Source of the DNA: Gallionella sp.
GTDB lineage: Bacteria; Pseudomonadota; Gammaproteobacteria; Burkholderiales; Gallionellaceae
Reading direction: 5' to 3'
Length of the DNA stretch: 64,000 nucleotides
NCBI GenBank assembly: GCA_030682375.1
Contig: JAUXOL010000016.1
Span: 330,577-394,576 of the forward strand
This document shows positions 52,124 to 64,000 of this stretch, in pieces. The notes beneath the pieces are model-generated. The model worked only from the letters and a program-made list of their open reading frames with translations, made no database searches and was not told the DNA's origin. Every line of letters begins with the position of its first letter. Position 1 is the stretch's first letter. The position numbers and the translations under genes were made by a program.

Positions 52124-53935
52124 TTAGCCGATCGCCACGTTGGACAGGCGAGCACGGCGGCCATAGATGATATTCACCAGCGCGCGCGACACCAGGATCG
52201 CGCTGAACATCGAGGTCAGGATGCCCAGACACAGCACGACCGCGAAGCCCTTGATCGGGCCGGAACCGAACATGAACAGCGCGACGCCGGCGATCAGCGT
52301 GGTGACGTTGGAGTCGAGAATGGTGCCCCATGCGCGGTCGTAGCCGGCATGGATCGCCGCCTGCGGCGTGACACCGTTGCGCAGCTCCTCGCGGATGCGT
52401 TCGTTGATCAGCACGTTGGCATCGATCGCCATGCCCAGCGTCAGCGCGATACCGGCCATGCCCGGCAGCGTCAGCGTCGCCTGCAGCATCGACAGCAAGG
52501 CCACCAGCAGCAGCAGGTTCGCGCCCAGCGCCAACACCGAGATGGTGCCGAACATCAGGTAGTAGGCGACCATGAACACCGCGATCATCATGAAGCCGAT
52601 CTTGGTGGAATCGAAGCCGCGCTGGATGTTCTCCGCGCCCAAGCTGGGACCGACGGTGCGTTCCTCGACGATCTCCATCGGTGCAGCCAGCGCGCCTGCG
52701 CGCAGCAGCAGCGCGGTGTCCTGCGCCTCGACGGCGTTCATTTGTCCGCTGATCTGCACGCGGCCGCCGCCGATCTCCTCGCGTATCACCGGCGCAGTGA
52801 CGACCTCTCCCTTGCCCTTTTCGAACAGGATGATGGCCATGCGCTTGCCGACGTTCTCGCGAGTCGCTTCCTTGAACTTGCGCGCGCCGACGCCGTCCAG
52901 ATTGATGTGAACTGCCGCCTCGTTGGTGCGGCTGTCGAAACCTGGCTGCGCATCGTTGATGCGCTCGCCGGTCAGGATCACCTGCTTCTTCACCAGCAGC
53001 AGGTTACCTTCGCGGTCCTTGAACATATCGGTGCCGAACGGTGCTGCGGCGCCCGGGCTGATCTGATGCTCCTCGTCCACCATGCGCACTTCCAGCGTCG
53101 CCGTGCGGCCCAGGATGTCCTTCGCGCGCGCGGTGTCCTGCACGCCCGGCAACTGCACCACGACGCGGTCCGCGCCCTGCTGCTGGATCACCGGCTCGGC
53201 CACGCCCAGTTCGTTGACGCGGTTGCGCAGCGTCATCAGGTTCTGCTGGATCGCAGAATCCTGGATGCGGCGCTCGGCCTCAGGCTTCAGTGTCGCGCGC
53301 AACAGGAATTCGCCGCCCTGATCCTTGTCGACCAATGCGTAGTCGGCGAAACGCTGCTTGATCTCGGCCTCGCCCTTGGCACGCGCCGCGGCATCGCGGA
53401 AACGCACCACCAGTTCGTTGCCTTCGCGCGTCACCCCGGCATAGGCGAGGTTCTGCTCGCGCAACGCACTGCGGATATCGCCCGTCGCCGCTTCCAGCGC
53501 CTTGTCCAGCGCAGCCTTCATGTCCACCTGCAACAGGAAGTGCACGCCGCCACGCAAGTCCAGACCAAGATACATCGGCAGCGCATGCAAGCCGGTCAGC
53601 CATTGCGGCGAACGCGACAGCAGGTTCAGCGCTGCCATGTAATCCTCGCCCAGTTGCGTGACCAGCACGTCCTTGGCCTTGATCTGCTCGTCGGTGCCGG
53701 CGAAGCGAGCCTTGACGCTACTGCCGTCCAGCGCGACCACCTCGGGATGCAGCCCGGCATCCTTGAGGATGCCTTCGATACGGGCCCGCAGCGCTTCGTC
53801 CGCCTTCAGGCTGGCGCGCAGCGGCTGCACCTGCACCGCAGGCGATTCGCCGTAGAAGTTAGGCAGGGTATAGATCAGGCCGGCCAGCAGCACGACCAGG
53901 ATCAGCAGGTATTTCCACAGGGGATAGCGGTTCAT
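52124..53935 (-). CDS. secD: Protein translocase subunit SecD
   Basis: 603 residues with an N-terminal transmembrane helix, a large periplasmic P1 domain beginning LGLDLRGGVHFLLQVDM (about residues 118-134), and the C-terminal membrane domain with GMAIDANVLINERIREELR (about 497-515). It is a partner of SecF and YajC. The order yajC-secD-secF after tgt matches the standard proteobacterial operon. Confidence 0.97.
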   Translation of the reverse strand: MNRYPLWKYLLILVVLLAGLIYTLPNFYGESPAVQVQPLRASLKADEALRARIEGILKDAGLHPEVVALDGSSVKARFAGTDEQIKAKDVLVTQLGEDYMAALNLLSRSPQWLTGLHALPMYLGLDLRGGVHFLLQVDMKAALDKALEAATGDIRSALREQNLAYAGVTREGNELVVRFRDAAARAKGEAEIKQRFADYALVDKDQGGEFLLRATLKPEAERRIQDSAIQQNLMTLRNRVNELGVAEPVIQQQGADRVVVQLPGVQDTARAKDILGRTATLEVRMVDEEHQISPGAAAPFGTDMFKDREGNLLLVKKQVILTGERINDAQPGFDSRTNEAAVHINLDGVGARKFKEATRENVGKRMAIILFEKGKGEVVTAPVIREEIGGGRVQISGQMNAVEAQDTALLLRAGALAAPMEIVEERTVGPSLGAENIQRGFDSTKIGFMMIAVFMVAYYLMFGTISVLALGANLLLLVALLSMLQATLTLPGMAGIALTLGMAIDANVLINERIREELRNGVTPQAAIHAGYDRAWGTILDSNVTTLIAGVALFMFGSGPIKGFAVVLCLGILTSMFSAILVSRALVNIIYGRRARLSNVAIG

Positions 53936-54001
53936 GACGACCTCACGAGAACCGCCGCACTGCAGAAGTGCAGCCGGCGGTCTTCCACGCGTTGGGATGT
54001 A

Positions 54002-54328
54002 TTACTTGATGGACTTGATCGTGCCCTTGGGCAGCACGTTCTGGATCGCGGCCTTCTGCACCGTCACGACGACGTTCTCGGCGATCTCGACGCCCGCGTA
54101 TTCTTCATAGACCTGGCTGACTGTGCCGACTTGACCGCCGACGGTGATGATCTCGTCGCCGCGCTGCAGCGCCTCGACCATGGCCTTGTGCTCTTTAGCG
54201 CGCTTGCTCTGCGGGCGCAGCACCAGGAAATAGAACACCGCGATCAGCGCGATCAGCGGCAGGAATTCCATAAAACCCGCTTGCGGTGCGGCGGCTGCGG
54301 ACTCGGCGTAGGCATTGCTGATGAACAT
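54002..54328 (-). CDS. yajC: Preprotein translocase subunit YajC
   Basis: 108 residues: one N-terminal transmembrane helix (FLPLIALIAVFYFLVLRPQ), then the conserved SKRAKEHKAMVEALQRGDEIITVGGQVG segment and a small C-terminal domain. It associates with SecDF. It lies 56 bp after tgt in the queA-tgt-yajC-secD-secF operon. Confidence 0.97.
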   Translation of the reverse strand: MFISNAYAESAAAAPQAGFMEFLPLIALIAVFYFLVLRPQSKRAKEHKAMVEALQRGDEIITVGGQVGTVSQVYEEYAGVEIAENVVVTVQKAAIQNVLPKGTIKSIK

Positions 54329-54384
54329 CTTTTAAATCTCCGAAAGTAATGAATCGAAAGGCGGGCATTCTAGCATGAAGGTTG

Positions 54385-56522
<2,138 letters not shown>

Positions 56523-56616
56523 GAAACGGCTACAGGATTTATCAAAGGCGGGATTGTAGTTGATGAAGCCGGTCGTTTCATGGATAATTCGCCGCTCTTT
56601 GCAGCAACACCGCAAA

Positions 56617-56703
56617 GCCGGGGTGATGGAACTGGTAGACGTGCCGGACTCAAAATCCGGTGCCCGAGAGGGCGTGGGGGTTCGATTCCCCCCCCCGGCA
56701 CCA
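56617..56703 (+). tRNA. tRNA-Leu (anticodon CAA)
   Basis: An 87-nt class II tRNA with acceptor stem GCCGGGG / CCCCGGC, discriminator A and encoded CCA (56701-56703). Anticodon stem-loop CCGGA-CTCAAAA-TCCGG gives CAA. A long variable arm (TGCCCGAGAGGGCG) and GTTCGATTC T-loop are present. It lies between queA and nudJ. Confidence 0.96.
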
Positions 56704-56711
56704 ACAAAATG

Positions 56712-56738
56712 AAAGGCAGGATTCTCCTGCCTTTTTTC
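56712..56738 (+). terminator. Rho-independent terminator of tRNA-Leu
   Basis: AAAGGCAGGA-TTC-TCCTGCCTTT followed by TTTC, starting nine bases after the CCA end. Confidence 0.85.
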
Positions 56739-56768
56739 TTTACCGACTTATTTTCTGGGATCGGGCTC

Positions 56769-57215
56769 ATGATCTGGAAACCGAACGTCACCGTCGCCGC
56801 AGTGATCGAACGCGAGGGCAAGTTTCTGCTGGTGGAAGAACACACCGCGCAGGGATTGCGCTTCAACCAGCCCGCCGGACACTGGGAACCGAACGAGAGC
56901 CTGGAACAGGGTGCGGCGCGCGAGGCGCTGGAAGAGACCGCTTACCATTTCACGCCGCAGCACCTGACCGGCATCTACCGCTGGCATTCGGATCATGCAA
57001 ACATCACCTATCTGCGCTTCGCCTTCTGCGGCGAAATCACCGGCCACGAGCCGGAACGTGCGCTGGACGAAGGCATCGTACGTGCGGTGTGGATGACCAT
57101 AGACGAAGTCCGCGCCACGCAGGAACGCCATCGCAGTCCGCTGATCCTGCGCTGCATCGAGGATTACCTCGCGGGTAAACGCTATCCGCTGGAATTACTG
57201 GTGCACTATGACTAA
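56769..57215 (+). CDS. nudJ: NUDIX hydrolase, NudJ-like
   Basis: 148 residues starting MIWKPNVTVAAVIEREGKFLLVEE. The Nudix box is GHWEPNESLEQGAAREALEE (about residues 37-56) followed by TAY, with Ala where Gly usually stands near the box end. The C-terminal YPLELLVHYD also fits NudJ. E. coli NudJ hydrolyses phosphorylated thiamine-pathway compounds and nucleotides. The order nudJ-mnmA-purB is as in E. coli, but without hflD between mnmA and purB. Confidence 0.9.
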   Translation: MIWKPNVTVAAVIEREGKFLLVEEHTAQGLRFNQPAGHWEPNESLEQGAAREALEETAYHFTPQHLTGIYRWHSDHANITYLRFAFCGEITGHEPERALDEGIVRAVWMTIDEVRATQERHRSPLILRCIEDYLAGKRYPLELLVHYD

Positions 57216-57221
57216 CCCCAG

Positions 57222-57343
57222 CCGTCATTCCCGCGCATGCGGGAATCCAGCAGTGAAAAATCCCGCGAAGCGGACAAACATGTTGTCCCGTTGCACGGTT
57301 TTTTGTTTATTCGACTGGATTCCCGCATGCGCGGAAATGACGG
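57222..57343. repeat. 122-bp element with 29-bp inverted ends between nudJ and mnmA
   Basis: The left end, CCGTCATTCCCGCGCATGC plus GGGAATCCAG (57222-57250), is the reverse complement of the right end (57315-57343) at 28 of 29 positions. The core is unrelated. The ends match a dispersed CGTCATTCCCGCG-type repeat of many proteobacteria. The right end reads into CGGAGAAAAACC, the mnmA ribosome-binding site. Confidence 0.75.
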
Positions 57344-57352
57344 AGAAAAACC

Positions 57353-58429
57353 ATGGCCGTTAAGCGCATAGTCGTCGGTATGTCCGGCGGCGTCGATTCC
57401 TCGGTCACCGCGCTGTTGCTGAAGCAGCAGGGCTACGACGTGGTCGGCCTGTTCATGAAGAACTGGGAGGACGACGATGACAGCGAATACTGTTCATCGC
57501 GCCAAGACCTGATCGACGCGGTATCGGTTGCCGACACCATAGGCATCCCCATCGAGGCGGTGAACTTCGCGAAAGAATACAAGGACCGCGTGTTCAGCTA
57601 TTTCCTGCGCGAATACGAAGCCGGTCGCACGCCCAACCCGGACATCCTGTGCAACTCGGAGATCAAGTTCAAGGCCTTCCTCGACCATGCGATCAAGCTC
57701 GGCGCGGACTGCATCGCCACCGGACACTATGCGCAGGTGCGCGAAGTGGACGGCCTGTTCCAGCTGCTAAAGGCAGCGGATGCCAGCAAGGATCAGAGCT
57801 ATTTCCTGCATCGGTTGAACCAGGCGCAGCTCTCGAAGGCGATGTTCCCGCTGGGCAAGATGCTGAAGTCCGAGGTGCGCGCCATCGCCGAGCAGCACAG
57901 CCTCTCGAACTACGCGAAGAAGGACAGCACCGGCATCTGTTTCATCGGCGAGCGCCCGTTCCGCGAGTTCCTGAACCGCTACCTGCCGACCCAGCCGGGC
58001 GATATGGTCACGCCTGAAGGCCGGGTGATGGGACAACACATGGGACTGTCGTTCTACACCTACGGCCAGCGCCAAGGGTTGGGCATAGGCGGCGGCAAGG
58101 ATTCGTCGGGCGAGCCGTGGTTCGTCGCGGGCAAGGACATGGCGAACAACCGCCTGATCGTGGTGCAGGGCCACGACCACCCGCTGCTGCTGAATCCGCA
58201 ACTGGATGCGCTGGACATGCACTGGATCGCTGGCAACGCTCCCGATCTGTCCCAACCCTATGCCGCCAAGACGCGCTACCGCCAAACCGACGCTCCCTGC
58301 CGCATCGCGGCGACCGACGATACTCAGGTTCATTTCACGTTCGACGAAGCGCAATGGGCGGTCACGCCGGGTCAGTCCGTCGTCGTGTACGACGGCGACG
58401 TCTGCCTGGGCGGCGGTATCATTTCGTAG
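57353..58429 (+). CDS. mnmA: tRNA-specific 2-thiouridylase MnmA
   Basis: 358 residues. It thiolates U34 of tRNA Lys, Glu and Gln. The PP-loop GMSGGVDSS is at residues 9-17. The catalytic Cys is in [12 protein letters not shown] (about 100), and the second Cys is in [12 protein letters not shown] (about 198). The C-terminal beta domain ends [14 protein letters not shown]. Part of its ribosome-binding region derives from the inverted-repeat element upstream. Confidence 0.97.
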   Translation: MAVKRIVVGMSGGVDSSVTALLLKQQGYDVVGLFMKNWEDDDDSEYCSSRQDLIDAVSVADTIGIPIEAVNFAKEYKDRVFSYFLREYEAGRTPNPDILCNSEIKFKAFLDHAIKLGADCIATGHYAQVREVDGLFQLLKAADASKDQSYFLHRLNQAQLSKAMFPLGKMLKSEVRAIAEQHSLSNYAKKDSTGICFIGERPFREFLNRYLPTQPGDMVTPEGRVMGQHMGLSFYTYGQRQGLGIGGGKDSSGEPWFVAGKDMANNRLIVVQGHDHPLLLNPQLDALDMHWIAGNAPDLSQPYAAKTRYRQTDAPCRIAATDDTQVHFTFDEAQWAVTPGQSVVVYDGDVCLGGGIIS

Positions 58430-58458
58430 GATGGGTTGAGCATAGCGATACCCATCAC
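58426..58458. repeat. GTAGGATGGGTTGAGC-type intergenic repeat
   Basis: GTAGGATGGGTTGAGCATAG then CGATACCCATC, a short imperfect inverted repeat (GATGGGT / ACCCATC) of a common betaproteobacterial type, starting at the mnmA stop codon. Confidence 0.55.
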
Positions 58459-58492
58459 CTTCAATACCGCGCGCACAACAGCTTTCACGTAA

Positions 58493-59887
<1,395 letters not shown>

Positions 59888-59918
59888 CCCAAGCTCGCAA
59901 CTGTTTTTTAACCAGGTA

Positions 59919-59954
59919 AAACGAACAAGCCCGCAATTGCGGGCTTGTTCGTTT
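59919..59954. terminator. Bidirectional terminator between purB and the giant surface protein gene
   Basis: A perfect 36-bp palindrome: arms AAACGAACAAGCCCGC and GCGGGCTTGTTCGTTT around AATT. It serves two converging genes. Confidence 0.85.
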
Positions 59955-59971
59955 CCGGCATCAAACTGCAA

Positions 59972-62900
59972 TTACTGAGGTATCGCAGCTCCCTGCTGAA
60001 ACACGGCCACGCCGGATACGGTACCGGCATTCACCCCTTGCTTCTGGAAGCCATAGGTGACTGCAGCCCCCATTCCGCCGGCCCCACCGAACGCCCCGCC
60101 GATCGCGGCATGGTTAGTCGTGCCGCAAGTCCCCGTACAGGTCACCGCCAACGCACCCGGCCCGGTCCTCATGCTATCAGTGAAGAACATGGCACGATTC
60201 TGGATAGGCAAACTCGTCGCGGCTGCATTCAGCGTCGCACCTGCCGCCGTGACATTCACGCCGAGATTCACGGTTTGCGCGGAGAAGTTCGCCTGTAAAT
60301 AGGTATTCGCAGCATTGAGCGTGCCTGTCGCTCCCGTGTCGGTCGTCGGCGTCGTATTGCCGACCAGTGTGTAGCCAAACACCCCGGCCACCGGCAACTC
60401 TACCGGACCGGTCATGAGCGGGCCCAGTACCGCATGCGCCCCGCTAGGCAGCGTCATGTTCTGTGTTAAGCCGGTCACGCGATCGGTCAATGCGACCACC
60501 GTGCCCGACGCCCAGCGTCCCCAGCTAACCGAACTTCCACCGATCACCGCGCTGCCCTGATCGGCGAATGTACCGCTCACATGCTGAATCGTGACGCCGC
60601 CGCCTTTGTTACCGCCGCCCTGCGAGTTCATGTCGAACTGCGTCAGGTTGCCGCTGACATCGGTCACGACCCGTGCGGCATTGTTATATGAACCGCCAAC
60701 CATCACGGTAGGCGCCAATGCCATCGGGTCGCTCATAGAAACTGCGATCATTCGATACGATGTTGCCGGATCGTTTGGCGTACTCGCGGCCAGAGCGGCG
60801 ACACCTTGCACGAAATCATACCCGCCTGTCGTGCCCTGCCCATCCAGATTGAATTTCAGGATCGCGCCACCCAGTGCCTCACCGACCAATTGGCCCGCCA
60901 GGCTTCCGTTTGCAGCCACGCCATCCACCGTCACCGTCAGGTAGCCAGACTCCCAGGATAAGCGCCTGCTGTCGGCACTGAATCCGGTCATCGAATTATT
61001 GTTGAGGAAATACAAGGGCGCATCAGGCGTGCTGGCCACCCAGTTATGCCCATTCACCGCCAACGCCACATTCACCGCCACGGATTGTGTCGTGAAATTG
61101 GCAGTCACCGCTGTCGTGCCGCTGACCGTACCGGTTACCCCGCCGCCAGCCAAGCTGGTGACCGCTCCGCCCTGCAGACTGTATGGAACGGTCGTCGTCA
61201 GCACCTCGGCCAGATAGATCGGGGTCGGCTCAGGCGCAGTGATCCAGTGGAACTGCCCAGTACCCGGCATATAAGTAAACGTGCTCGTTGCGAGCGAGCC
61301 TGATGCCCATGTACCCCAGTTGATCGTACCGCTGCCGCTGCCTACGGCAGTCTGCGCCACCGATCCGGTGGCCGGGCTTACTGTCGCGCTATAACCGGAA
61401 CCGCTCCATCCGGTCAACACCCCGGTGCCATCGACGGTAACCGGATTCGTCGAATCCTGAATTTGCCACGAATTAGCCACGACGGTCACACCGGTCGGTG
61501 CAGGCGTGCCATCGGTGACCGCTCCCTGACGAGCAAATCCGACCATGCCCTCCGCATTCATACCCAAGATAGGCGAGTTATCCCAGACACCGTACGAAAC
61601 GATAGCACCGGCATAGTTCTGCCCAACGAATGCACCCTCGACATTACCGCCGCAAGTAGGACATGCACCGCCGTTCATCGTTACTGTCGGCGCCATGGAG
61701 GCGAAACGCGCACCAGCGGCATTCAGTCCACTTGGATTAGGCATGGTGATCGACATTGCGCCGCTGTTGAGCGCCCAGTTGTTCGCTCCCATCGTCCCGG
61801 CCAAGGCGACCGTCACCGTCTGAGCAGTGAAATTGGCGCTCATCGTGGCGGAAGATACCGAGCCGCTGGTCCAGGTATCGGAATCGAACGAGGTCGCTGC
61901 CACCTGCGTATAGCTGAAGGTGTTCGCTAACGTCCCCATTGCAGTCCCGCTCAGGTAGTTCCAGTAGTTCGCATCGAGATAACCCTGCTCGCCATACATG
62001 TAACCAGGCAATGTGTTGTTCCCGCCACCAGTCGGCATCATCACAAATTGTTCGGAAGAGGTGATGCTGGAAATGCTTCCCCATCCGCCATAAGTGATCT
62101 GCTGTGTACCATTTGCAATAGTCCAAGTTCCCCCTGGCATTGGGTTTGCCGCCCCGTTCAAGGTATCCGACCTGAAGCCGAAACCGTCGCCATAGTAGTC
62201 CCGGAAGAAAGTCGGACCGCTATCTCCAGGCGCGGCAATAAAACTGAAACTGCCGCCATACGAACCGGTATAGGCCACTGCATTATTCGTCGCGACATAA
62301 GGCAATACCTGCACCACGCCGGCGCTGTCGAACGCGGCCGCGCCCTGAACCACATCGGCCAGATTCAGCGCAACGATGTGATAAGCCAAGGCCACGCGGG
62401 ATGCGGTCGAACCGGCGAAACGCCCCCACAGGTCAGCGTCATAGCCGCCTGCATCGCAACTTGCACCGGTACAGGTCACCGTACCCACACCCCAGATCGC
62501 ATCACTAGGGATCGCGATGCCACCCGGCGTCCGAACCGCAAACGATTTGGTCTGTGCACCGGTGAACTGGACGTCGAGTGCAATGTTCACCAACTGTGTG
62601 GAAAAGTCGGCCGTAATCGAAGAGGTGCTCAACAACGTGCCCACGTTACCCGATGCATCGGTCGGCGAGGTCGCAGCAGTCAGGGCATAAGATGCAACCC
62701 CCGCCAGTGTTTGAGCATAACCCGTCGGAATTTGCGCCGAGACGATCCAGTGCGCGCTGCCAGCTCCCAGCGCAGTCGTGCTGATCGGGACGCCCACAGT
62801 ATCGGTAGTCGAGATACTGCCCCCCTGCCAACGTCCCATATAGATGGAACTGTCCGGAGCGACCCAGGTATTCTGGGCCACACCGCCGGAATAGGAATCA

Positions 62901-64000
62901 ACCTGCACGCCATCGTTAACCCATACCAGATTGCTCGTGCCATCCAGCCCATAGCTAGTATTGGGCAAATCACTTCCCCAAGGATTCGCAATCGTATAAG
63001 GTGCTGCCGTGCCTACGGCAGCGACCACTTCATGGGCGTAGAACGGTCCCGACAGGGGATTTGTGCCCGCAACCAGAGGTGCACTCGCGGAACTGAACGC
63101 CGCCACACCCTGAATCAGGTCGGTCGCGCCGGACGTTGCTCCAGGCGCAGCTCCCGTCCACAAGGTGTAATTCAAACCAGCATTGACTGCCGAATTGCCG
63201 GCGAAACCGCCTCCGACATTGGCGTAATAGGTGCCAACGCAACCGGTACAAGTAGCCGTCGCCTGCGTGCCCGTGCTGAAGTGCGCCCCGGTGATGGCCA
63301 TGCTGGATGCGACTACATCCAGCGTCTTGCCGGCGATGGTCAGAGTCAGTGCGGCATTGACGAGCTGGGTGGTGAAGTTCGCCGTCAGGCTCGCGGTATT
63401 CAATGTACCGGCGTTACCCAACGCATCGGTCGGGCTGGTGGCCGCCACCTTGTTGTAGGCAACGCTGCCTGACAGGGTCTGCACATAGCCGGCCGGCGGT
63501 GCCAGCAAGATCGCCCAGTGTTCGCTGGTCACGCCCAGATTGCGGCTGATCGTCGGAAGCGGCGTCGCATTATTGTCCGTCACCGTGATCGTTCCGCCTA
63601 CCCAACGGCCGGCATAAATGCTGCTGTCCGGCATCATGAAGGTTTCCACTGCGGTACCGCCGGTGCGCTTGACGTTGGCGTCGATCATCACGACCTGCGG
63701 GGTCGCGGTCGACGCGGCGGTTTCCTCGTACCATGCATGGCGGCTTTCCACCAGATTTCCCGCCCCGTCCAGCACGAAGCTGGTATTGGCCGTGCCGGTG
63801 GTGAAGCCTGCGCCCGGGCCGTAGCCCTCGATAAAACCACCGCCCGCATCCGCCTTCACGGTACTCATCATGCCGACGAAACGATCTGGCGTTACCACGG
63901 CCGGATTGTTGTACGCAGCGATGGGCGCATTCGTCGCCACCGTCGATGCCTGCGTATTCACTGCCGCCAGATTGGTACTGGACAAAGCAACTGCGCTCGT
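59972..64000 (-). CDS. Giant modular repeat protein, C-terminal 1342 residues (5' end outside window)
   Basis: An open frame runs to the window edge; the TTG at 63985 is just an internal codon. I count five modules of roughly 200-280 residues. Each contains an aNFttQlVnvaL-type strand (TANFTTQLVNAAL, TADFSTQLVNIAL, SANFTAQTVTVAL, TANFTTQSVAVNV, QANFSAQTVNLGV). Each ends in a G-x-F-x-G turn followed by a YxxxxxxxxxxxGVAAF-type end (LIQGVAAFSSA, VVQGAAAFDSA, MVGFARQ, FVQGVAALAAS, VSGVAVFQQ). Four carry a Cys pair before the turn (CTGC, CTGASC, CPTC, CTGTC). The composition (Ala, Gly, Thr, Ser, few charges) suggests an extracellular beta-rich protein, reminiscent of barrel domains in FecR- or TbpB-like proteins. 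No function is assigned. Confidence 0.75.
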   Translation of the reverse strand, partial: TSAVALSSTNLAAVNTQASTVATNAPIAAYNNPAVVTPDRFVGMMSTVKADAGGGFIEGYGPGAGFTTGTANTSFVLDGAGNLVESRHAWYEETAASTATPQVVMIDANVKRTGGTAVETFMMPDSSIYAGRWVGGTITVTDNNATPLPTISRNLGVTSEHWAILLAPPAGYVQTLSGSVAYNKVAATSPTDALGNAGTLNTASLTANFTTQLVNAALTLTIAGKTLDVVASSMAITGAHFSTGTQATATCTGCVGTYYANVGGGFAGNSAVNAGLNYTLWTGAAPGATSGATDLIQGVAAFSSASAPLVAGTNPLSGPFYAHEVVAAVGTAAPYTIANPWGSDLPNTSYGLDGTSNLVWVNDGVQVDSYSGGVAQNTWVAPDSSIYMGRWQGGSISTTDTVGVPISTTALGAGSAHWIVSAQIPTGYAQTLAGVASYALTAATSPTDASGNVGTLLSTSSITADFSTQLVNIALDVQFTGAQTKSFAVRTPGGIAIPSDAIWGVGTVTCTGASCDAGGYDADLWGRFAGSTASRVALAYHIVALNLADVVQGAAAFDSAGVVQVLPYVATNNAVAYTGSYGGSFSFIAAPGDSGPTFFRDYYGDGFGFRSDTLNGAANPMPGGTWTIANGTQQITYGGWGSISSITSSEQFVMMPTGGGNNTLPGYMYGEQGYLDANYWNYLSGTAMGTLANTFSYTQVAATSFDSDTWTSGSVSSATMSANFTAQTVTVALAGTMGANNWALNSGAMSITMPNPSGLNAAGARFASMAPTVTMNGGACPTCGGNVEGAFVGQNYAGAIVSYGVWDNSPILGMNAEGMVGFARQGAVTDGTPAPTGVTVVANSWQIQDSTNPVTVDGTGVLTGWSGSGYSATVSPATGSVAQTAVGSGSGTINWGTWASGSLATSTFTYMPGTGQFHWITAPEPTPIYLAEVLTTTVPYSLQGGAVTSLAGGGVTGTVSGTTAVTANFTTQSVAVNVALAVNGHNWVASTPDAPLYFLNNNSMTGFSADSRRLSWESGYLTVTVDGVAANGSLAGQLVGEALGGAILKFNLDGQGTTGGYDFVQGVAALAASTPNDPATSYRMIAVSMSDPMALAPTVMVGGSYNNAARVVTDVSGNLTQFDMNSQGGGNKGGGVTIQHVSGTFADQGSAVIGGSSVSWGRWASGTVVALTDRVTGLTQNMTLPSGAHAVLGPLMTGPVELPVAGVFGYTLVGNTTPTTDTGATGTLNAANTYLQANFSAQTVNLGVNVTAAGATLNAAATSLPIQNRAMFFTDSMRTGPGALAVTCTGTCGTTNHAAIGGAFGGAGGMGAAVTYGFQKQGVNAGTVSGVAVFQQGAAIPQ

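Overview
The window looks like about 64 kb of a betaproteobacterial chromosome, most likely a Gallionellaceae/Nitrosomonadales-type freshwater bacterium. This is inferred from gene content, from the high-GC coding style, and from dispersed intergenic repeats typical of Betaproteobacteria. No 16S rRNA gene is present to settle it.

Layout. 0-8 kb holds housekeeping and small genes: a DUF4124-type 3' fragment, csbD-like, yihY, a DUF2141 gene, smc, queF, a low-GC secreted protein, a dispersed repeat block and hslO. 8-20 kb appears to be a phosphate-starvation island: an EAL-CBS-GGDEF protein, a chemoreceptor and an OlsA-like acyltransferase in one operon, then an OlsB-like acyltransferase, a small membrane protein, a porin, dgkA, a DUF2934 gene, an atypical pyruvate kinase, and a GT4 glycosyltransferase overlapping a PAP2 phosphatase. 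20-25.8 kb is a minus-strand signalling operon (degenerate-EAL/GGDEF, receiver-PP2C, PAS-GGDEF-EAL). 25.9-31.9 kb is glgP-xfp-ackA, a phosphate-consuming route from glycogen to acetyl phosphate and ATP.

32-36.2 kb is an acquired segment: a tyrosine recombinase and an IS91-family HUH transposase, followed by two attC-like sites and two low-GC cassette-type genes, one with an FRG domain. No integron integrase is present. 36.2-42.1 kb holds a secreted Zn-dependent phospholipase C divergent from phoU-pstS-pstC-pstA-pstB. The end of pstB is followed by a second hairpin that repeats the last seven codons of pstB in different codons.

42.1-51 kb contains a glycine-zipper protein, an overlapping operon of HD-GYP regulator, di-heme cytochrome c peroxidase and hybrid histidine kinase, a STAS protein, a receiver-PP2C phosphatase and a DedA protein. 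51-60 kb is housekeeping: secF-secD-yajC-tgt-queA on the minus strand, tRNA-Leu(CAA), and nudJ-mnmA-purB on the plus strand. From 60 kb to the edge runs the C-terminal part of a giant modular, probably surface-exposed protein.

How the genes fit together. By eye I find PhoB-box-like 11-bp direct repeats before the EAL/chemoreceptor/OlsA operon, olsB, the porin, phoU, pstS and the phospholipase C, and weaker ones before the pyruvate kinase and the glycosyltransferase. Together they suggest a Pho regulon coupling phosphate uptake, replacement of phospholipids by ornithine lipids and glycolipids, phosphate-sparing carbon flow, and c-di-GMP and chemotaxis signalling. All box calls come from visual matching and need computational confirmation.
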